Assembly: GCA_963775235.1 (NCBI GenBank)
Contig: CAVZHY010000002.1
Coordinates: 62,001 to 126,000 of the forward strand
Direction: 5' to 3'
Source of the DNA: JBBDMC01 sp963775235
GTDB lineage: Bacteria > Pseudomonadota > Alphaproteobacteria > Rhizobiales > Kaistiaceae
DNA: 64,000 nt
Below, in pieces: positions 31,344 to 40,697 of this stretch. Within the stretch, counting starts at the first letter, position 1. Every line of letters starts with the position of its first letter. The translations under genes were made by a program, and so were the position numbers. The notes below the pieces were generated by a model. The model did no database searches. It was not told the DNA's origin and saw nothing but the letters and a program-made list of their open reading frames with translations.

Positions 31344-32873
31344 AAATCCGCGCCCAGATCGCGATGGTGATGAACCTCGACAAGTGCATCGGTTGTCACA
31401 CCTGCTCGGTCACCTGCAAGAACGTTTGGACGTCGCGCCAGGGCATGGAATACGCTTGGTTCAACAATGTCGAGACCAAGCCGGGCATTGGCTACCCGAA
31501 GGACTGGGAAAACCAGGAGCGCTGGCGCGGCGGGTGGGAGCGCAAGAAGAGCGGCAAGATCGTTCCCAAGCAGGGCGGCCGTCTCGCGATCCTCGCCAAG
31601 ATTTTCGCAAACCCAAACCTGCCCGAGATCGACGACTACTACGAGCCGTTCACCTTCGACTACGAGCATCTGCACAACGCGCCGGAACTGCCGACCTCGC
31701 CTGTGGCGCGGCCGCTGTCGCTCGTCACCGGCCGACCGATGGAGAAGATCGAATGGGGGCCGAACTGGGAAGAGATTCTCGGCGGCGAGTTCGACAAGCG
31801 TTCGAAGGACTATAATTTCGAGGCGGTTCAGAAGGACATCTACGGTCAGTTCGAAAATACCTTCATGATGTACTTGCCGCGGCTTTGCGAGCATTGCCTC
31901 AATCCAAGCTGCGTCGCGTCGTGCCCGTCCGGCTCTATCTACAAGCGCGAAGAGGACGGCATCGTCCTGATCGACCAGGACAAGTGCCGCGGCTGGCGCA
32001 TGTGCGTCTCGGGCTGCCCCTACAAGAAGATCTACTACAACTGGACCTCCGGCAAGGCCGAGAAATGCATATTCTGCTACCCGCGCATCGAGGCCGGGCA
32101 GCCGACAGTCTGCTCGGAGACCTGTGTCGGCCGCATCCGTTATCTTGGCGTTCTGCTTTATGACGCGGACGGCATCCAGAGCGCGGCCTCAGTGGAGGAT
32201 GAGCAGGACCTCTACGAAGCGCAGTTGAAACTGTTCCTCGACCCCAACGATCCGGCAGTCGAAGCGCAGGCGCGTGCGGACGGCATCGCCGACAACTGGA
32301 TCGCGGCGGCCAAACGCTCGCCCGCCTACAAGATGGCGGTGGACTGGAAGATCGCATTCCCGCTCCATCCCGAATATCGCACCCTGCCGATGGTCTGGTA
32401 CGTGCCGCCGCTGTCGCCCATTCAGTCGCATGCCAATGCCGGTGCGATCGAGAGTGTCGGCGAAATCCCGGACGTGCACTCGTTGCGCATCCCCGTCCGG
32501 TATCTGGCCAACCTGCTGACGGCGGGCGCCGAGGCACCGATTGTCACGGCGCTCGAGCGCATGCTGGCGATGCGCATCTACTTCCGCCAGCGTCAACTCG
32601 GCGAAGGCGACGGCGAGACGCGTGCTGGAACAGGCCGGTCTCACTGTCGCGCAGGTCGAGGAGATGCACCGTTACCTGGCTATCGCCAACTATGAGGACC
32701 GCTTCGTCATCCCGACCAGCCACCGCGAGGAGGCGGAGGACGCCTACGGACTAAAGGGGTCCTGCGGCTTCACGTTCGGCAACGGCTGCGACTTCGGACC
32801 ACCCCATTCCACCCTGTTTGGCGGCAAGATGGGGCGGCGCAAACTGAGCCCCGTGCGGCCGCTCGATACTTGA
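31340..32873 (+). CDS. narH: Respiratory nitrate reductase beta subunit, one frameshift
   Basis: Iron-sulfur electron-transfer subunit (about 510 residues) between NarI haems and NarG. Four cysteine clusters are visible: CIGCHTCSVTC; CEHCLNPSCVASCP; CRGWRMCVSGCP, where tryptophan replaces one cysteine as in the known 3Fe-4S cluster; and CIFCYPRIEAGQPTVCSETC. The frame breaks near 32615, where LGEGDGE must join RRVLEQAGLTVAQVEEMHRY; the second frame ends KGSCGFTFGNGC...LFGGKMGRRKL. The ATG overlaps the narG stop (ATGA). One extra base explains the break. Confidence 0.95.
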
Positions 32874-32884
32874 GAGGGACAGTC

Positions 32885-33517
32885 ATGCTGCTGTTTAGGG
32901 CTTTCAGCGCGCTGCTCTCCTATCCTTCGGACGAGATGCGGCAGGCGTTGCCGGAGATCGCCGCAGTCGTCAAGGCCGCTCCACTGGTGCAGCCGCGTGA
33001 ACATCGCGATGTTCTCGGCCTGATCGACGAACTCGGCCAAGGCGATCTGCTGACCGCTGAGGAACGCTACGTCGATCTGTTCGACCGGGGGCGAGGTCTG
33101 TCGTTGCATCTGTTCGAGCATCTGCACGGCGAGAGCCGTGACCGCGGCGAGGCAATGGTGGAGCTCAAGCAGCTGTATGAAAGCGCCGGTTTTGAACTGT
33201 CGGCGCGCGAGCTGCCGGACTACCTTCCCGTGGTGCTCGAATATCTGAGCTGCCGCGACCTCGCCGAGGCGCGCGAGATGCTGGCGGACTGTGCTCATAT
33301 CCTCACCACGATCGGCCGTTCCCTGCTGGCGCGTCGAAGCCGCTACGCTGCCGTCCTGCAGGCCCTGATCGTCATCGCCGGCGAAAGCCCGATCGATGTC
33401 GCCAAGGTGCCGCCGGTCAGGGAACGGACCGATGGACTCGACCGCGATTGGGCAGAACAGCCTGCTTTTTCTGGCAACCCCGGCACGGCCGGCCAGGGTG
33501 GCGGTCCAGCGGCGTAG
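32885..33517 (+). CDS. narJ: Nitrate reductase assembly chaperone
   Basis: A 210-residue NarJ-type chaperone that holds NarGH until the molybdenum cofactor and FeS clusters are in and then hands it to NarI; not part of the final enzyme. Features are FRAFSALLSYPSDEMRQALPEI near the N-terminus and the family block YVDLFDRGRGLSLHLFEHLHGESRDRGEAMVEL. The C-terminal tail is long and glycine-rich. The ATG at 32885 with GAGAGGGA upstream was preferred over an in-frame TTG at 32870. It lies between narH and narI as in other narGHJI operons. Confidence 0.93.
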   Translation: MLLFRAFSALLSYPSDEMRQALPEIAAVVKAAPLVQPREHRDVLGLIDELGQGDLLTAEERYVDLFDRGRGLSLHLFEHLHGESRDRGEAMVELKQLYESAGFELSARELPDYLPVVLEYLSCRDLAEAREMLADCAHILTTIGRSLLARRSRYAAVLQALIVIAGESPIDVAKVPPVRERTDGLDRDWAEQPAFSGNPGTAGQGGGPAA

Positions 33518-33533
33518 ACTGGAGGAATGGACG

Positions 33534-34254
33534 ATGTTGTCCAATATCTACGTGAATACATTTCTCTTCGGCATCTATCCGTATCTGTGCCTCTCCATCC
33601 TCCTGATCGGCAGCCTGATCCGGTTCGACCGGGAACCTTACACATGGAAGAGCGACTCCTCGCAGATGCTGCGCAAGCGGCAGTTGCGGCTCGGATCGAA
33701 CCTGTTTCATTACGGCGTCATCATCGTCATCCTCGGTCATTTCGTCGGCTTTCTGGCGCCGCACTGGGCGGTCGACTGGGCGCTGTCGCCGGTGGCCCAT
33801 CAGCTTCTTGCGATGGTGGTCGGTGGCATCGCCGGCCTTGTTGCGATCGTGGGCCTCACTATTCTGCTCGTCCGGCGCCTGGGCGATCCGCGCGTCAGGC
33901 TCAATAGCCGTAAATGGGATATTGCGGTCGTCGCTGATGCTGTGGCTGCAGCTCGCCCTCGGCCTGCTCACGGTTCCGCTCTCGGCGTTTCACATGGACG
34001 GGGCCCTGTTCGAGACGCTTACCAGCTACGTCAAAGGTGTCGTGACTCTCGACGGCGGTGCGGCTGCCCTGATGATCGGCGTGCCGCTGACCTACAAACT
34101 GCACATCCTGCTCGGCTTCACGCTATTCCTGGTGTCGCCGTTCACGCGCATGATCCACATCTGGAGCGGGGTCGGATCGCTTGCCTACCTGTTCCGGCCT
34201 TACCAGATCGTGCGCACGCCGCGGACGCGGGCGAAGGAGCCCGTGCGCTCGTGA
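33534..34254 (+). CDS. narI: Respiratory nitrate reductase gamma subunit, one frameshift
   Basis: Five-helix membrane cytochrome b subunit (about 240 residues) that takes electrons from quinol. The start MLSNIYVNTFLFGIYPYLCLS has GGAGGA seven bases upstream (33521-33526). Haem-ligand histidines lie in LFHYGVIIVILGHFVGFLAPH and, in the second frame, in YKLHILLGFTLFLVSPFTRMIHIWSG. The break is near 33920, between LNSRKWDI and SSLMLWLQLALGLLTVPLSAF. The stop overlaps the GTG of the downstream isomerase gene (GTGA). Confidence 0.93.
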
Positions 34255-34971
34255 GCGTTTCGGTGAACAGCGTCGTCGTTGCCGTAGAGCCCGACGGCTC
34301 GAGGGAATTGGCTGCCGCACGAGAACTCCTCCGCCAGCGTGCGATTGCGGTCGGCTTGCTGGCCGCAGGAGCGTGCGACGAAGCGGCTGTCGAGGGGGCG
34401 ATCGAGGCTCTGCTGGCGCGGGAGATCGTCATTCCCTCGCCAACCGAGGAAGAGTGTCGCCGCTATTACGAGGGTCATCGATCTGAATTCCAGGGTGGCG
34501 ACCTGGTGCATGCCCGGCACATCCTCTTCCAGGTGACGCCGTCGGTACCCGTGCCGGAGCTGCGCGCCCGCGCCGAGCAGACCTTGAATGATTTGTTGCG
34601 CGAGCCCGACAGGTTTGACGCGGTCGCGCGCGAGCTCTCGAACTGTCCATCGGGCCAGCACGGCGGCAACCTTGGCCAGATCGGCCGCGGCGAGACTGTG
34701 CCGGAATTCGAAAAGGCGCTCTTCCGGTTTGGCGCTTCAGGGATCCTTCAGGATCTCGTCAAGACCCGATACGGATTTCACATCGTTGCCGTCGATCGAA
34801 GCATTCCGGGCAAGACAGTTCCGTTTGAGGCCGTCCAACACCAGATCGCCGAGCGGCTGAAGGTCACCGTCGAAGACACGCGCGATGCGCCAATACATTT
34901 CGATCCTCGCGGGCCAGGCGGAGATCGTCGGGGCTGATCTGCATGGCGCGCAAACGCCGCTCGTCCAATGA
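34251..34971 (+). CDS. PpiC/parvulin-type peptidyl-prolyl isomerase of the nar operon, one frameshift
   Basis: About 240 residues: an N-terminal helical part (AARELLRQRAIAVGLL...IEALLAREI) then a parvulin domain with VHARHILFQVTP, ARELSNCPSGQHGGNLGQI and KTRYGFHIVAVDR. Similar NifM-like proteins sit after narI in many proteobacteria and probably help fold the nitrate reductase. The start is a GTG at 34251 overlapping the narI stop. The frame breaks near 34880. The original frame stops at 34937, while the neighbouring frame gives AMRQYISILAGQAEIVGADL and ends TPLVQ at 34971, the normal C-terminus for this family. Confidence 0.87.
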
Positions 34972-35293
34972 GCCGCCAATCTGACACAGGTCCACGGTCA
35001 TGAGACGACGCGTCAACACTTCGTGAGGGCGCGAAACCTCTTTTGAAGGCCCACCAGGGCGACGTTGTCCGTCAAGGAGCCTGCTGTCTGCGAAATCCTG
35101 AACGGAAGCTCGAATGCTGCCGCCATCTTCCTCGCTGTGCCGCCAGTAGTATTGGCGGGGCACTGCTGCCTGGACGTTCGCCCGCATCGGTCTTCCACGG
35201 GGATACTGCACGGACTTCTGCGCACAGGCCCGTAGTTTCACGCAGCCAAATGTCTCCACCGCAGCGTGACCGTCCTGGGTCGCAGCCGTCCTT
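34972..35293. other. Gap between nar operon and narK, no confident gene
   Basis: Convergent gap. On the minus strand a short frame (35013-35130) reads MAAAFELPFRISQTAGSLTDNV up to a stop, which is protein-like, but there is no Shine-Dalgarno and no family match. No clear terminator hairpin with a T-run was found. Confidence 0.3.
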
Positions 35294-36652
35294 CTACCGC
35301 GAGGCCGCCATCGCCTGTCCCGCTGCGGTCGGCGTGGTCAGGCCGCGCCGGTCGAGCAGCCAGAAATACACAGAGACGCCGATCGCCATCACCGCCAGGA
35401 TCACGTAAGAAAAAAAGCCGCCTGCGTATCCGCCGACACCAAGTGCATCGACCGTCGCGCCGAGGAACGGCGGTATGATGAAGCCGCCTAACGCGCCAAG
35501 TCCTCCAACCAGACCGGCGGCCCCGCCAACCGCTTCAGGAACGTACTTCGGCACCATCTTGAATACCGCCGCGTTGCCTACGCCCATGCCGAGCGCGATC
35601 AGCAGTTCGCCGGCCAGGTCAATCGAGAAGTCCGTAATGAAGCTGAGGATGGCGGCGCCGGCAAGGACGAAGCAGAAGGCAAAGACCGCCGTTCGTTCGC
35701 CGCCCAGCCGCTCGGATATAACGCCGCCGACGACCCGGATGATGGCTGCCAGCAGCGAGAAGCCGAGCCCCCCGAGCAGCGCCGCTTGTTTGACGTCCAC
35801 GGCGTGAAGGTTGATCCAGTAGGTCGGGAACCAGGCAGTCAATGCCAGGAAGCCGCCGAAGGAGACAAAGTACAGGGCAACCAGCCCCCAGGTGCGTGGG
35901 TCCTCGGCAGCGGTGATGATGGCCTGCCAGACCGCATTTGAGGGGAACAGTTCCTGTCCCCTGGCACGCGCAATTCGGCGGCAGGTCTCCTCGTCGACGC
36001 CTTGGGCACGCAGTTGGAAGCTGTACGCATCGCGCGCCAGCCAGGCGTAGATGGCTGTGCCAACGAGCAGAAAAGTGAACCAGGCGAAATAGGAGCCGGT
36101 CAGGCCCCACGCGGCTATCGCATAGGTCAGAAGCAGCGTGAACAGACCAGGCGCCAGATTGCCGATGCCGCCATAGGCGCCAAGCACCGTGCCCTGACGC
36201 GACTGCGGGTACCAATAGGAGACCTGGGGGATGCCGACCGAGAACGAGGCGACCCCGCAACCGCTCAGGAAGCCGAACATGACGACAATGGGATAAGCGC
36301 TGGCGGTCAGCGACTTTGCGGTCAGCAGAATGAATACCAGCCCCCACATGCCTACAAGCGACATGGCGAACAGCGTCAGCATTGGTAAGCGGCCGCCGAC
36401 CCGGTCCACCCAGGCACCAAAAGGAATGCGAAGCAATGATCCGGTCAACTGCGGGGCCCCCACCAGGAGACCGAGCGCGAGCCCGCTCAGTTGCATCTGC
36501 TCCTGGAAATACTTGGCCGCCGGGCCGTAGAGCGCCACCGCGGCGAAGCCGACGAAAAAGCCCCACGTGCCCATAACGAGGCCGGTGGTGGGCGAGCCGA
36601 CCAGCCGGTAGGGTTGCTCCTGCCGGATTGTTTCGCCTGTCCCCTCGACCAT
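35294..36652 (-). CDS. narK: Nitrate/nitrite transporter of the MFS (NarK/NasA) family
   Basis: About 452 residues, twelve predicted membrane helices. Family marks are LTGSLLRIPFGAWVDRVGGR (between helices 2 and 3) and the glycine-rich nitrate signatures GNLAPGLFTLLLTY and GGLGALGGFIIPPFLGATVD. It imports nitrate or exchanges it for nitrite for the adjacent reductase. The ATG at 36652 has GGAGG only two bases away; an in-frame TTG at 36742 with 30 extra residues is possible but would cover the FNR box. Convergent to the nar operon, with its own promoter region. Confidence 0.9.
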   Translation of the reverse strand: MVEGTGETIRQEQPYRLVGSPTTGLVMGTWGFFVGFAAVALYGPAAKYFQEQMQLSGLALGLLVGAPQLTGSLLRIPFGAWVDRVGGRLPMLTLFAMSLVGMWGLVFILLTAKSLTASAYPIVVMFGFLSGCGVASFSVGIPQVSYWYPQSRQGTVLGAYGGIGNLAPGLFTLLLTYAIAAWGLTGSYFAWFTFLLVGTAIYAWLARDAYSFQLRAQGVDEETCRRIARARGQELFPSNAVWQAIITAAEDPRTWGLVALYFVSFGGFLALTAWFPTYWINLHAVDVKQAALLGGLGFSLLAAIIRVVGGVISERLGGERTAVFAFCFVLAGAAILSFITDFSIDLAGELLIALGMGVGNAAVFKMVPKYVPEAVGGAAGLVGGLGALGGFIIPPFLGATVDALGVGGYAGGFFSYVILAVMAIGVSVYFWLLDRRGLTTPTAAGQAMAASR

Positions 36653-36724
36653 ATCCTCCACGCCTCGCTGGTTTGACGATTTCGTCTCCAGGCAAAAGGA
36701 TTCCACATTTCCAACCGTGGTCGC

Positions 36725-36738
36725 TTGACGTGGATCAA
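36725..36738 (-). promoter_or_regulatory. FNR/CRP-type anaerobic box upstream of narK
   Basis: TTGACGTGGATCAA fits the TTGAY-N4-RTCAA consensus of FNR/Anr/Nnr regulators at every defined base. It lies 73-86 bases before the narK ATG, so a class II site at -41.5 would place the transcript start about 30 bases before the ATG. This matches oxygen-controlled expression of nitrate respiration. Confidence 0.7.
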
Positions 36739-36817
36739 GCAATCGCGCCGGTTCGAACTCCTCAACGCGATGACTTGTTGCGCCGCAGCGGCAATGGATC
36801 GCGAAGGCGCGCGCCGG

Positions 36818-37726
36818 CTAGTGACGTAATTCAACGCAGCGTCGCTGCAGAATGCTGATCAGTGCTTGCGCAGCGGGGCTGAACTCGATCCCTCGTCGGT
36901 TGAGCAGGCCCGCCTGACGAACTGCCTTGATGTGGGGGACCTCGAGGGGCCTGACAAAGCTCGGGTCGAATGCCGCCAAGTGCGCAGCCGCGTGATAGCT
37001 GAGATAGTCACTGTCGCGCATGAGAGCGAACTTCAGTGCCATCACGTCGGTCTCGATGGCGGGCACCGGCGGCGGCAGACCGGCGGCGCGCAGCAGGTGC
37101 TGCAGGCGTCCCACCATGTAAGTTGTCGGCGGCGGAAGGATCCACGGATAACCAAGTAGATCCTCAGGTCCTATCTCGTCGCGGTCGCGCAAGGGATGGC
37201 CGACATCGGCGATGACGCAATATTCGTCGGCGAGCATGGGCTGCCATGCCAGTTCGGGCTCCAGACGTGGCGTCTCCGGCACCGCAGCCAGCACGAAGTC
37301 GAGGGCACCACTCTTGAGCTGGTCCTTCAGTTGGTCGTCGCCGCCACCGGTCACGTGCACGCGCACGCCCGGGCGGGTGGTGCGAAGCTCGGCGATGGCT
37401 TCCGGGAGCACCGCGTCCTGCCAGGACGGTCCGGCGCCGATCTTGACAAGGCCGGCCCTACCCATCCGCAGCGCCTCGACTTCATCCCGGGCGGCCCCCA
37501 TGGCCGCCTTCACGTCCCGGGCGTGGCGCATCAGCGCCGAGCCATAGACCGTCGGCGTTACGCCCCGCGCCTTGCGATCGAAGAGCGGCGCGCCGAACGA
37601 ATCCTCCAGTCTGCGGATTGCTTTGGTCAGAGCCGGCTGGGTGACACCGAGGTCTTGCGCGGCGGCCCGCAACGATCCGCGGGCAACCACAGTCAGAAAG
37701 TAATCAACCGTGCGCAGATCGAACAT
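36818..37726 (-). CDS. LysR-family transcriptional regulator
   Basis: A 302-residue LTTR. The helix-turn-helix is in MFDLRTVDYFLTVVARGSLR...DLGVTQPALTKAIRRLEDSFG; then PLFDRKARGVTPTVYG. The ligand-binding domain runs from about residue 90 (LVKIGAGPSWQDAVLPEAI) to the end. It is divergent from the importer-sulfatase operon at 37855-43282, so it most likely controls that operon. The ligand is unknown, but by position would be the transported compound or a product. Confidence 0.92.
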   Translation of the reverse strand: MFDLRTVDYFLTVVARGSLRAAAQDLGVTQPALTKAIRRLEDSFGAPLFDRKARGVTPTVYGSALMRHARDVKAAMGAARDEVEALRMGRAGLVKIGAGPSWQDAVLPEAIAELRTTRPGVRVHVTGGGDDQLKDQLKSGALDFVLAAVPETPRLEPELAWQPMLADEYCVIADVGHPLRDRDEIGPEDLLGYPWILPPPTTYMVGRLQHLLRAAGLPPPVPAIETDVMALKFALMRDSDYLSYHAAAHLAAFDPSFVRPLEVPHIKAVRQAGLLNRRGIEFSPAAQALISILQRRCVELRH

Positions 37727-37747
37727 GCGATTACCATGCGTTATCGC
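37727..37747. promoter_or_regulatory. LysR-type binding motif (T-N11-A dyad)
   Basis: GCGAT (37727-37731) and ATCGC (37743-37747) are perfect inverted arms around an 11-base spacer, giving the T-N11-A core typical of LysR operators. It begins immediately before the regulator's ATG and 108 bases upstream of the SBP start, so it could serve both autorepression and divergent activation. Confidence 0.5.
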
Positions 37748-37854
37748 TCATCTTCCCGTTAGTGCTTGCCACTCGCGCGCGCGGCCGTCAATATTTTGGG
37801 AGAAGCAGAACGAAAACCGCCTTTTTCAACGGGAGCATCAAGGGAGGGATGTCC

Positions 37855-38910
37855 ATGAAGAAACTGCCACGTCGTTCCGTTCTCAAAGGTATCGCGACGG
37901 CCTCGATCCTGCTTGCCGGACGCCGGAGCTGGGCGGCCGGCGGCCCGACAAGCGCGTCCGAGGTCGATATCGCCAAGGCCAAGACGGAGGGCAAAGTGAC
38001 CCTCTACACCAGCCTCGACACCAAGATCGTCGACGCGATCATCGGGCCGTTCAAGGACAAGTACGGCATCGCCGTCGAATATTTCCGCGCCGGCTCAACT
38101 GACGTAACCTCCAAAGTGCTGGCCGAGGCCGATGCCGGCCACGTTCAGGCCGACATGGTCGACGCGTCCGATGTCGCCGCTCTGTTGTTAATGAAGGAGC
38201 GCGGACTGCTGTTAGAGAAGAAGTCCGAGGCATCCTCCGTAATCTCTCCCGATCTGCAGGACCCAGACGGGACCTGGATGGCTGACCGGCTGACTCAGGG
38301 CGTGATCCAGTACAACGTGAACGAGTTCGGCGGCGACAAAGCGCCGAAGACCTGGGAAGACCTCACCAAGCCGGCGTTCAAGGGACGCCTGACATTCTTC
38401 AGCGCCGCCAGCGGAGACGGTGCACCCCGCCTTTACACCATGGCCAAGCATCTCGGTTGGGAACTGCTCGAGGCCCTTGCGGCAAACCAGCCCATTCGTG
38501 TCGCTTCGCCCCAGCTCGTCACGCAGGTACTGGAAAGTGGTGAGCGCGGTGCGGCCTTCGCCACCAACGACAATATCGCGTGGCGATCCAAGCAGGACCA
38601 CAAGCCCACGGACTACCTCTATCCGCCAGAGGGTGTGCCAACCGAGCCGGGGGCCGTCGGCCTGGTTAAAGGATCGGCAAGCCCGAATGCCGCCTTCCTC
38701 TTTCACGAGTACTGGATGGGGAAGGAGGCGCAGGAACTGCTCGTCCAGGGCGGCAAATATTCGAGCCGCACCGACCTCGCACCGCCGACCGGCAGCGTGC
38801 CGCTGGATAAGATCAAGTTGCTCACGCTCGACTATGCCGAGTACAAGGCCAAGCGCGAAGATATCCTTCAGCACATGACCGACGTCTTCGGCGGCGAATG
38901 GGGCATCTAG
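37855..38910 (+). CDS. Extracellular solute-binding protein, iron/AEP-type (SBP family 1/6)
   Basis: A 351-residue periplasmic protein with a signal containing SVLKGIATASILLAGRRSWAAG. The mature start KTEGKVTLYTSLDTKIVDAIIGPFKDKYGI is typical of Fe(III), putrescine-like or 2-aminoethylphosphonate binding proteins, and DGTWMADRLTQGVIQYNVN follows the same pattern. The ATG at 37855 was chosen because AGGGAGGG ends six bases upstream; an ATG at 37849 is too close. Conserved tyrosines of ferric-binding proteins are not evident, so an organic anion is at least as likely as iron. Confidence 0.87.
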   Translation: MKKLPRRSVLKGIATASILLAGRRSWAAGGPTSASEVDIAKAKTEGKVTLYTSLDTKIVDAIIGPFKDKYGIAVEYFRAGSTDVTSKVLAEADAGHVQADMVDASDVAALLLMKERGLLLEKKSEASSVISPDLQDPDGTWMADRLTQGVIQYNVNEFGGDKAPKTWEDLTKPAFKGRLTFFSAASGDGAPRLYTMAKHLGWELLEALAANQPIRVASPQLVTQVLESGERGAAFATNDNIAWRSKQDHKPTDYLYPPEGVPTEPGAVGLVKGSASPNAAFLFHEYWMGKEAQELLVQGGKYSSRTDLAPPTGSVPLDKIKLLTLDYAEYKAKREDILQHMTDVFGGEWGI

Positions 38911-38966
38911 ACTGCGGCCGCGTCGCCGACCATTCGAGGCGGCCCGCCTGAGATGGAGCAGTAGTC

Positions 38967-40688
38967 GTGGCGACGCCGGTGGAAGGACCGCTGCGCCATC
39001 GTCGTAGAATTGACGGGAGCACGCTCGTATTCGCGGTCGCGATCGGGCTGCTCCTTGTATTCGTCGGATACCCGCTTTTGTGGCTCGTGATGACTGCCTT
39101 CGGAATTCCGGGCAGCGTTCAGCTTGGCTATCTGGCGGGGGTCTATACGCGAGCACAGAATTTCCTTCCGCTGGTCAACACCCTGATCCTCGCCGTTGGC
39201 GCGGGCGTAATCAGCGTGGTGCTCGGCGCTCCGCTTGCCTGGGCGACGGCGCGGAGTGACATGCCCTTGCGGCGGACCGTGCAGGCGCTGGTTGCTCTCG
39301 CCTACATCACCCCACCCTACCTCACGGCCATCGCCTATATCATCCTGCTGGGACCGGACGCGGGTTACTTCAACCGCGCCCTGCAATTGGTCACCGGCGG
39401 TACGCGCGGTCCCGTCGACATCTTCAGCATGGGCGGCGTCATCTTCGTCATCGGAATGCACGTTTTCCCGTTCACCTATTTCATGGCCCACAACGCACTG
39501 AACTCGGTCGATGCGTCATACGAAGAAGCCGCGCGGCTGCTCGGCGCCCGCCGGTGGGGAGTGCTTCTGCGAGTGAACCTGCCTCTGATCGCTCCGGCGA
39601 TCACCGCCGGCGCGCTACTCGCGGCGATCGATTCGATGGCGCTGTTCGGCCCCCAGGCATTCCTTGGCCTGCCGGCTCAGATCACGTTCCTGCCGACGCG
39701 CATCTATGGCGTCATAGGCAGTTATCCCCCGCGCTGGGCCGAGGCATCGGCGCTGTCGCTCGTGCTTGTGCTGCTCACCGCCTTCGGCCTGATTCTTCAG
39801 CGGTCCTACCTCGACCGTCGCTCCCACACGACGGTTGGTGGTCGCGGACTGAGGCTCGAGACAATTCGGCTCGGGCGCTGGAAGTGGGCCATGCTGGCTT
39901 TCTGTTTGGCGGTCGTGTTCCTTGCAGCGCTTGCGCCGGTCGGTGTGCTGGCGATCGCCTCTTTCAGCCGTAGCTGGGTCGACGGCATTTGCCTCGGCAA
40001 TTTCACGCTGGCAAATTTCGGCGAGGCGCTGTTCAACAATCAGATCGCCGTGCGCGGCATTGTCAACAGCTTCCGCCTCGCGGCCGCCGCTGGCGTCTGC
40101 GCGATGATCGTCGGCGGTGCAGTCGCTTATGTTGATCTTCGCACGCAGGCACGGGGCCGCCGCCTGCTCGACTATCTCGCGATCCTGCCGCTCGGGCTTC
40201 CGGGAACGGTGATGGCGGTCGGCGTCCTGTTGGCCTTCATTCGCCCGCCCTTCGCCATCTACGGCACCATCTGGATCCTGCTGGTCGCCTACTTCGCACG
40301 GTTCGTCCCGTTGGCAGCACGCAGCGCAAACTCGACGCTTCGCCAGATTGAACCGTCGCTGGAGGAGGCGGCACGCATCTCCGGCGCCTCGCGTCTGGCA
40401 AGCCTGTGGCACATCCTGCTGCCGCTGGCACGGCCTGGCCTGGCCGTCGCATTTCTGCTCGTCTTCATCCCCGCGCTCAGCGAGTTGAGCGCCACCATCC
40501 TGCTTTACTCCGGCGGCACCGAGACGATCGCAGTTGCCATCTTCCGCCTGAACGATCTTGGTCAGCTTGAGGTGGTCGCGGCGCTGGCCGTGTTCACGAT
40601 TGTGGTGACGCTGCTGGTGAGCCTGCCGCTCAATCGGCTGTCGGGGCGCGGTCGGATCGTTCCGGTCGGCGACGGACCGGCCGCGTAG
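38967..40688 (+). CDS. ABC permease, two fused membrane domains
   Basis: A 573-residue inner-membrane permease with about twelve helices in two homologous halves, as in ferric-iron/thiamine/aminoethylphosphonate importers. Each half has an EAA loop: SVDASYEEAARLLGARRWGVLLRVNLP (about residues 175-200) and QIEPSLEEAARISGASRLASLWHILLP (about residues 460-485). Start is a GTG at 38967 with GGAG nine bases upstream. Co-oriented with the binding protein and ATPase genes; no frame break. Confidence 0.92.
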   Translation: MATPVEGPLRHRRRIDGSTLVFAVAIGLLLVFVGYPLLWLVMTAFGIPGSVQLGYLAGVYTRAQNFLPLVNTLILAVGAGVISVVLGAPLAWATARSDMPLRRTVQALVALAYITPPYLTAIAYIILLGPDAGYFNRALQLVTGGTRGPVDIFSMGGVIFVIGMHVFPFTYFMAHNALNSVDASYEEAARLLGARRWGVLLRVNLPLIAPAITAGALLAAIDSMALFGPQAFLGLPAQITFLPTRIYGVIGSYPPRWAEASALSLVLVLLTAFGLILQRSYLDRRSHTTVGGRGLRLETIRLGRWKWAMLAFCLAVVFLAALAPVGVLAIASFSRSWVDGICLGNFTLANFGEALFNNQIAVRGIVNSFRLAAAAGVCAMIVGGAVAYVDLRTQARGRRLLDYLAILPLGLPGTVMAVGVLLAFIRPPFAIYGTIWILLVAYFARFVPLAARSANSTLRQIEPSLEEAARISGASRLASLWHILLPLARPGLAVAFLLVFIPALSELSATILLYSGGTETIAVAIFRLNDLGQLEVVAALAVFTIVVTLLVSLPLNRLSGRGRIVPVGDGPAA

Positions 40689-40697
40689 AGGCACGGC

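Noticed and set aside
33396..34937. 513-codon frame as a NarI-isomerase fusion
   Set aside because: Arises from the narI frameshift; narI resumes in another frame and ends at 34254, overlapping a separate GTG start for the isomerase.
34864..35259. 131-codon minus-strand frame after the nar operon
   Set aside because: Covers the conserved C-terminus of the isomerase on the other strand and shows no family pattern.
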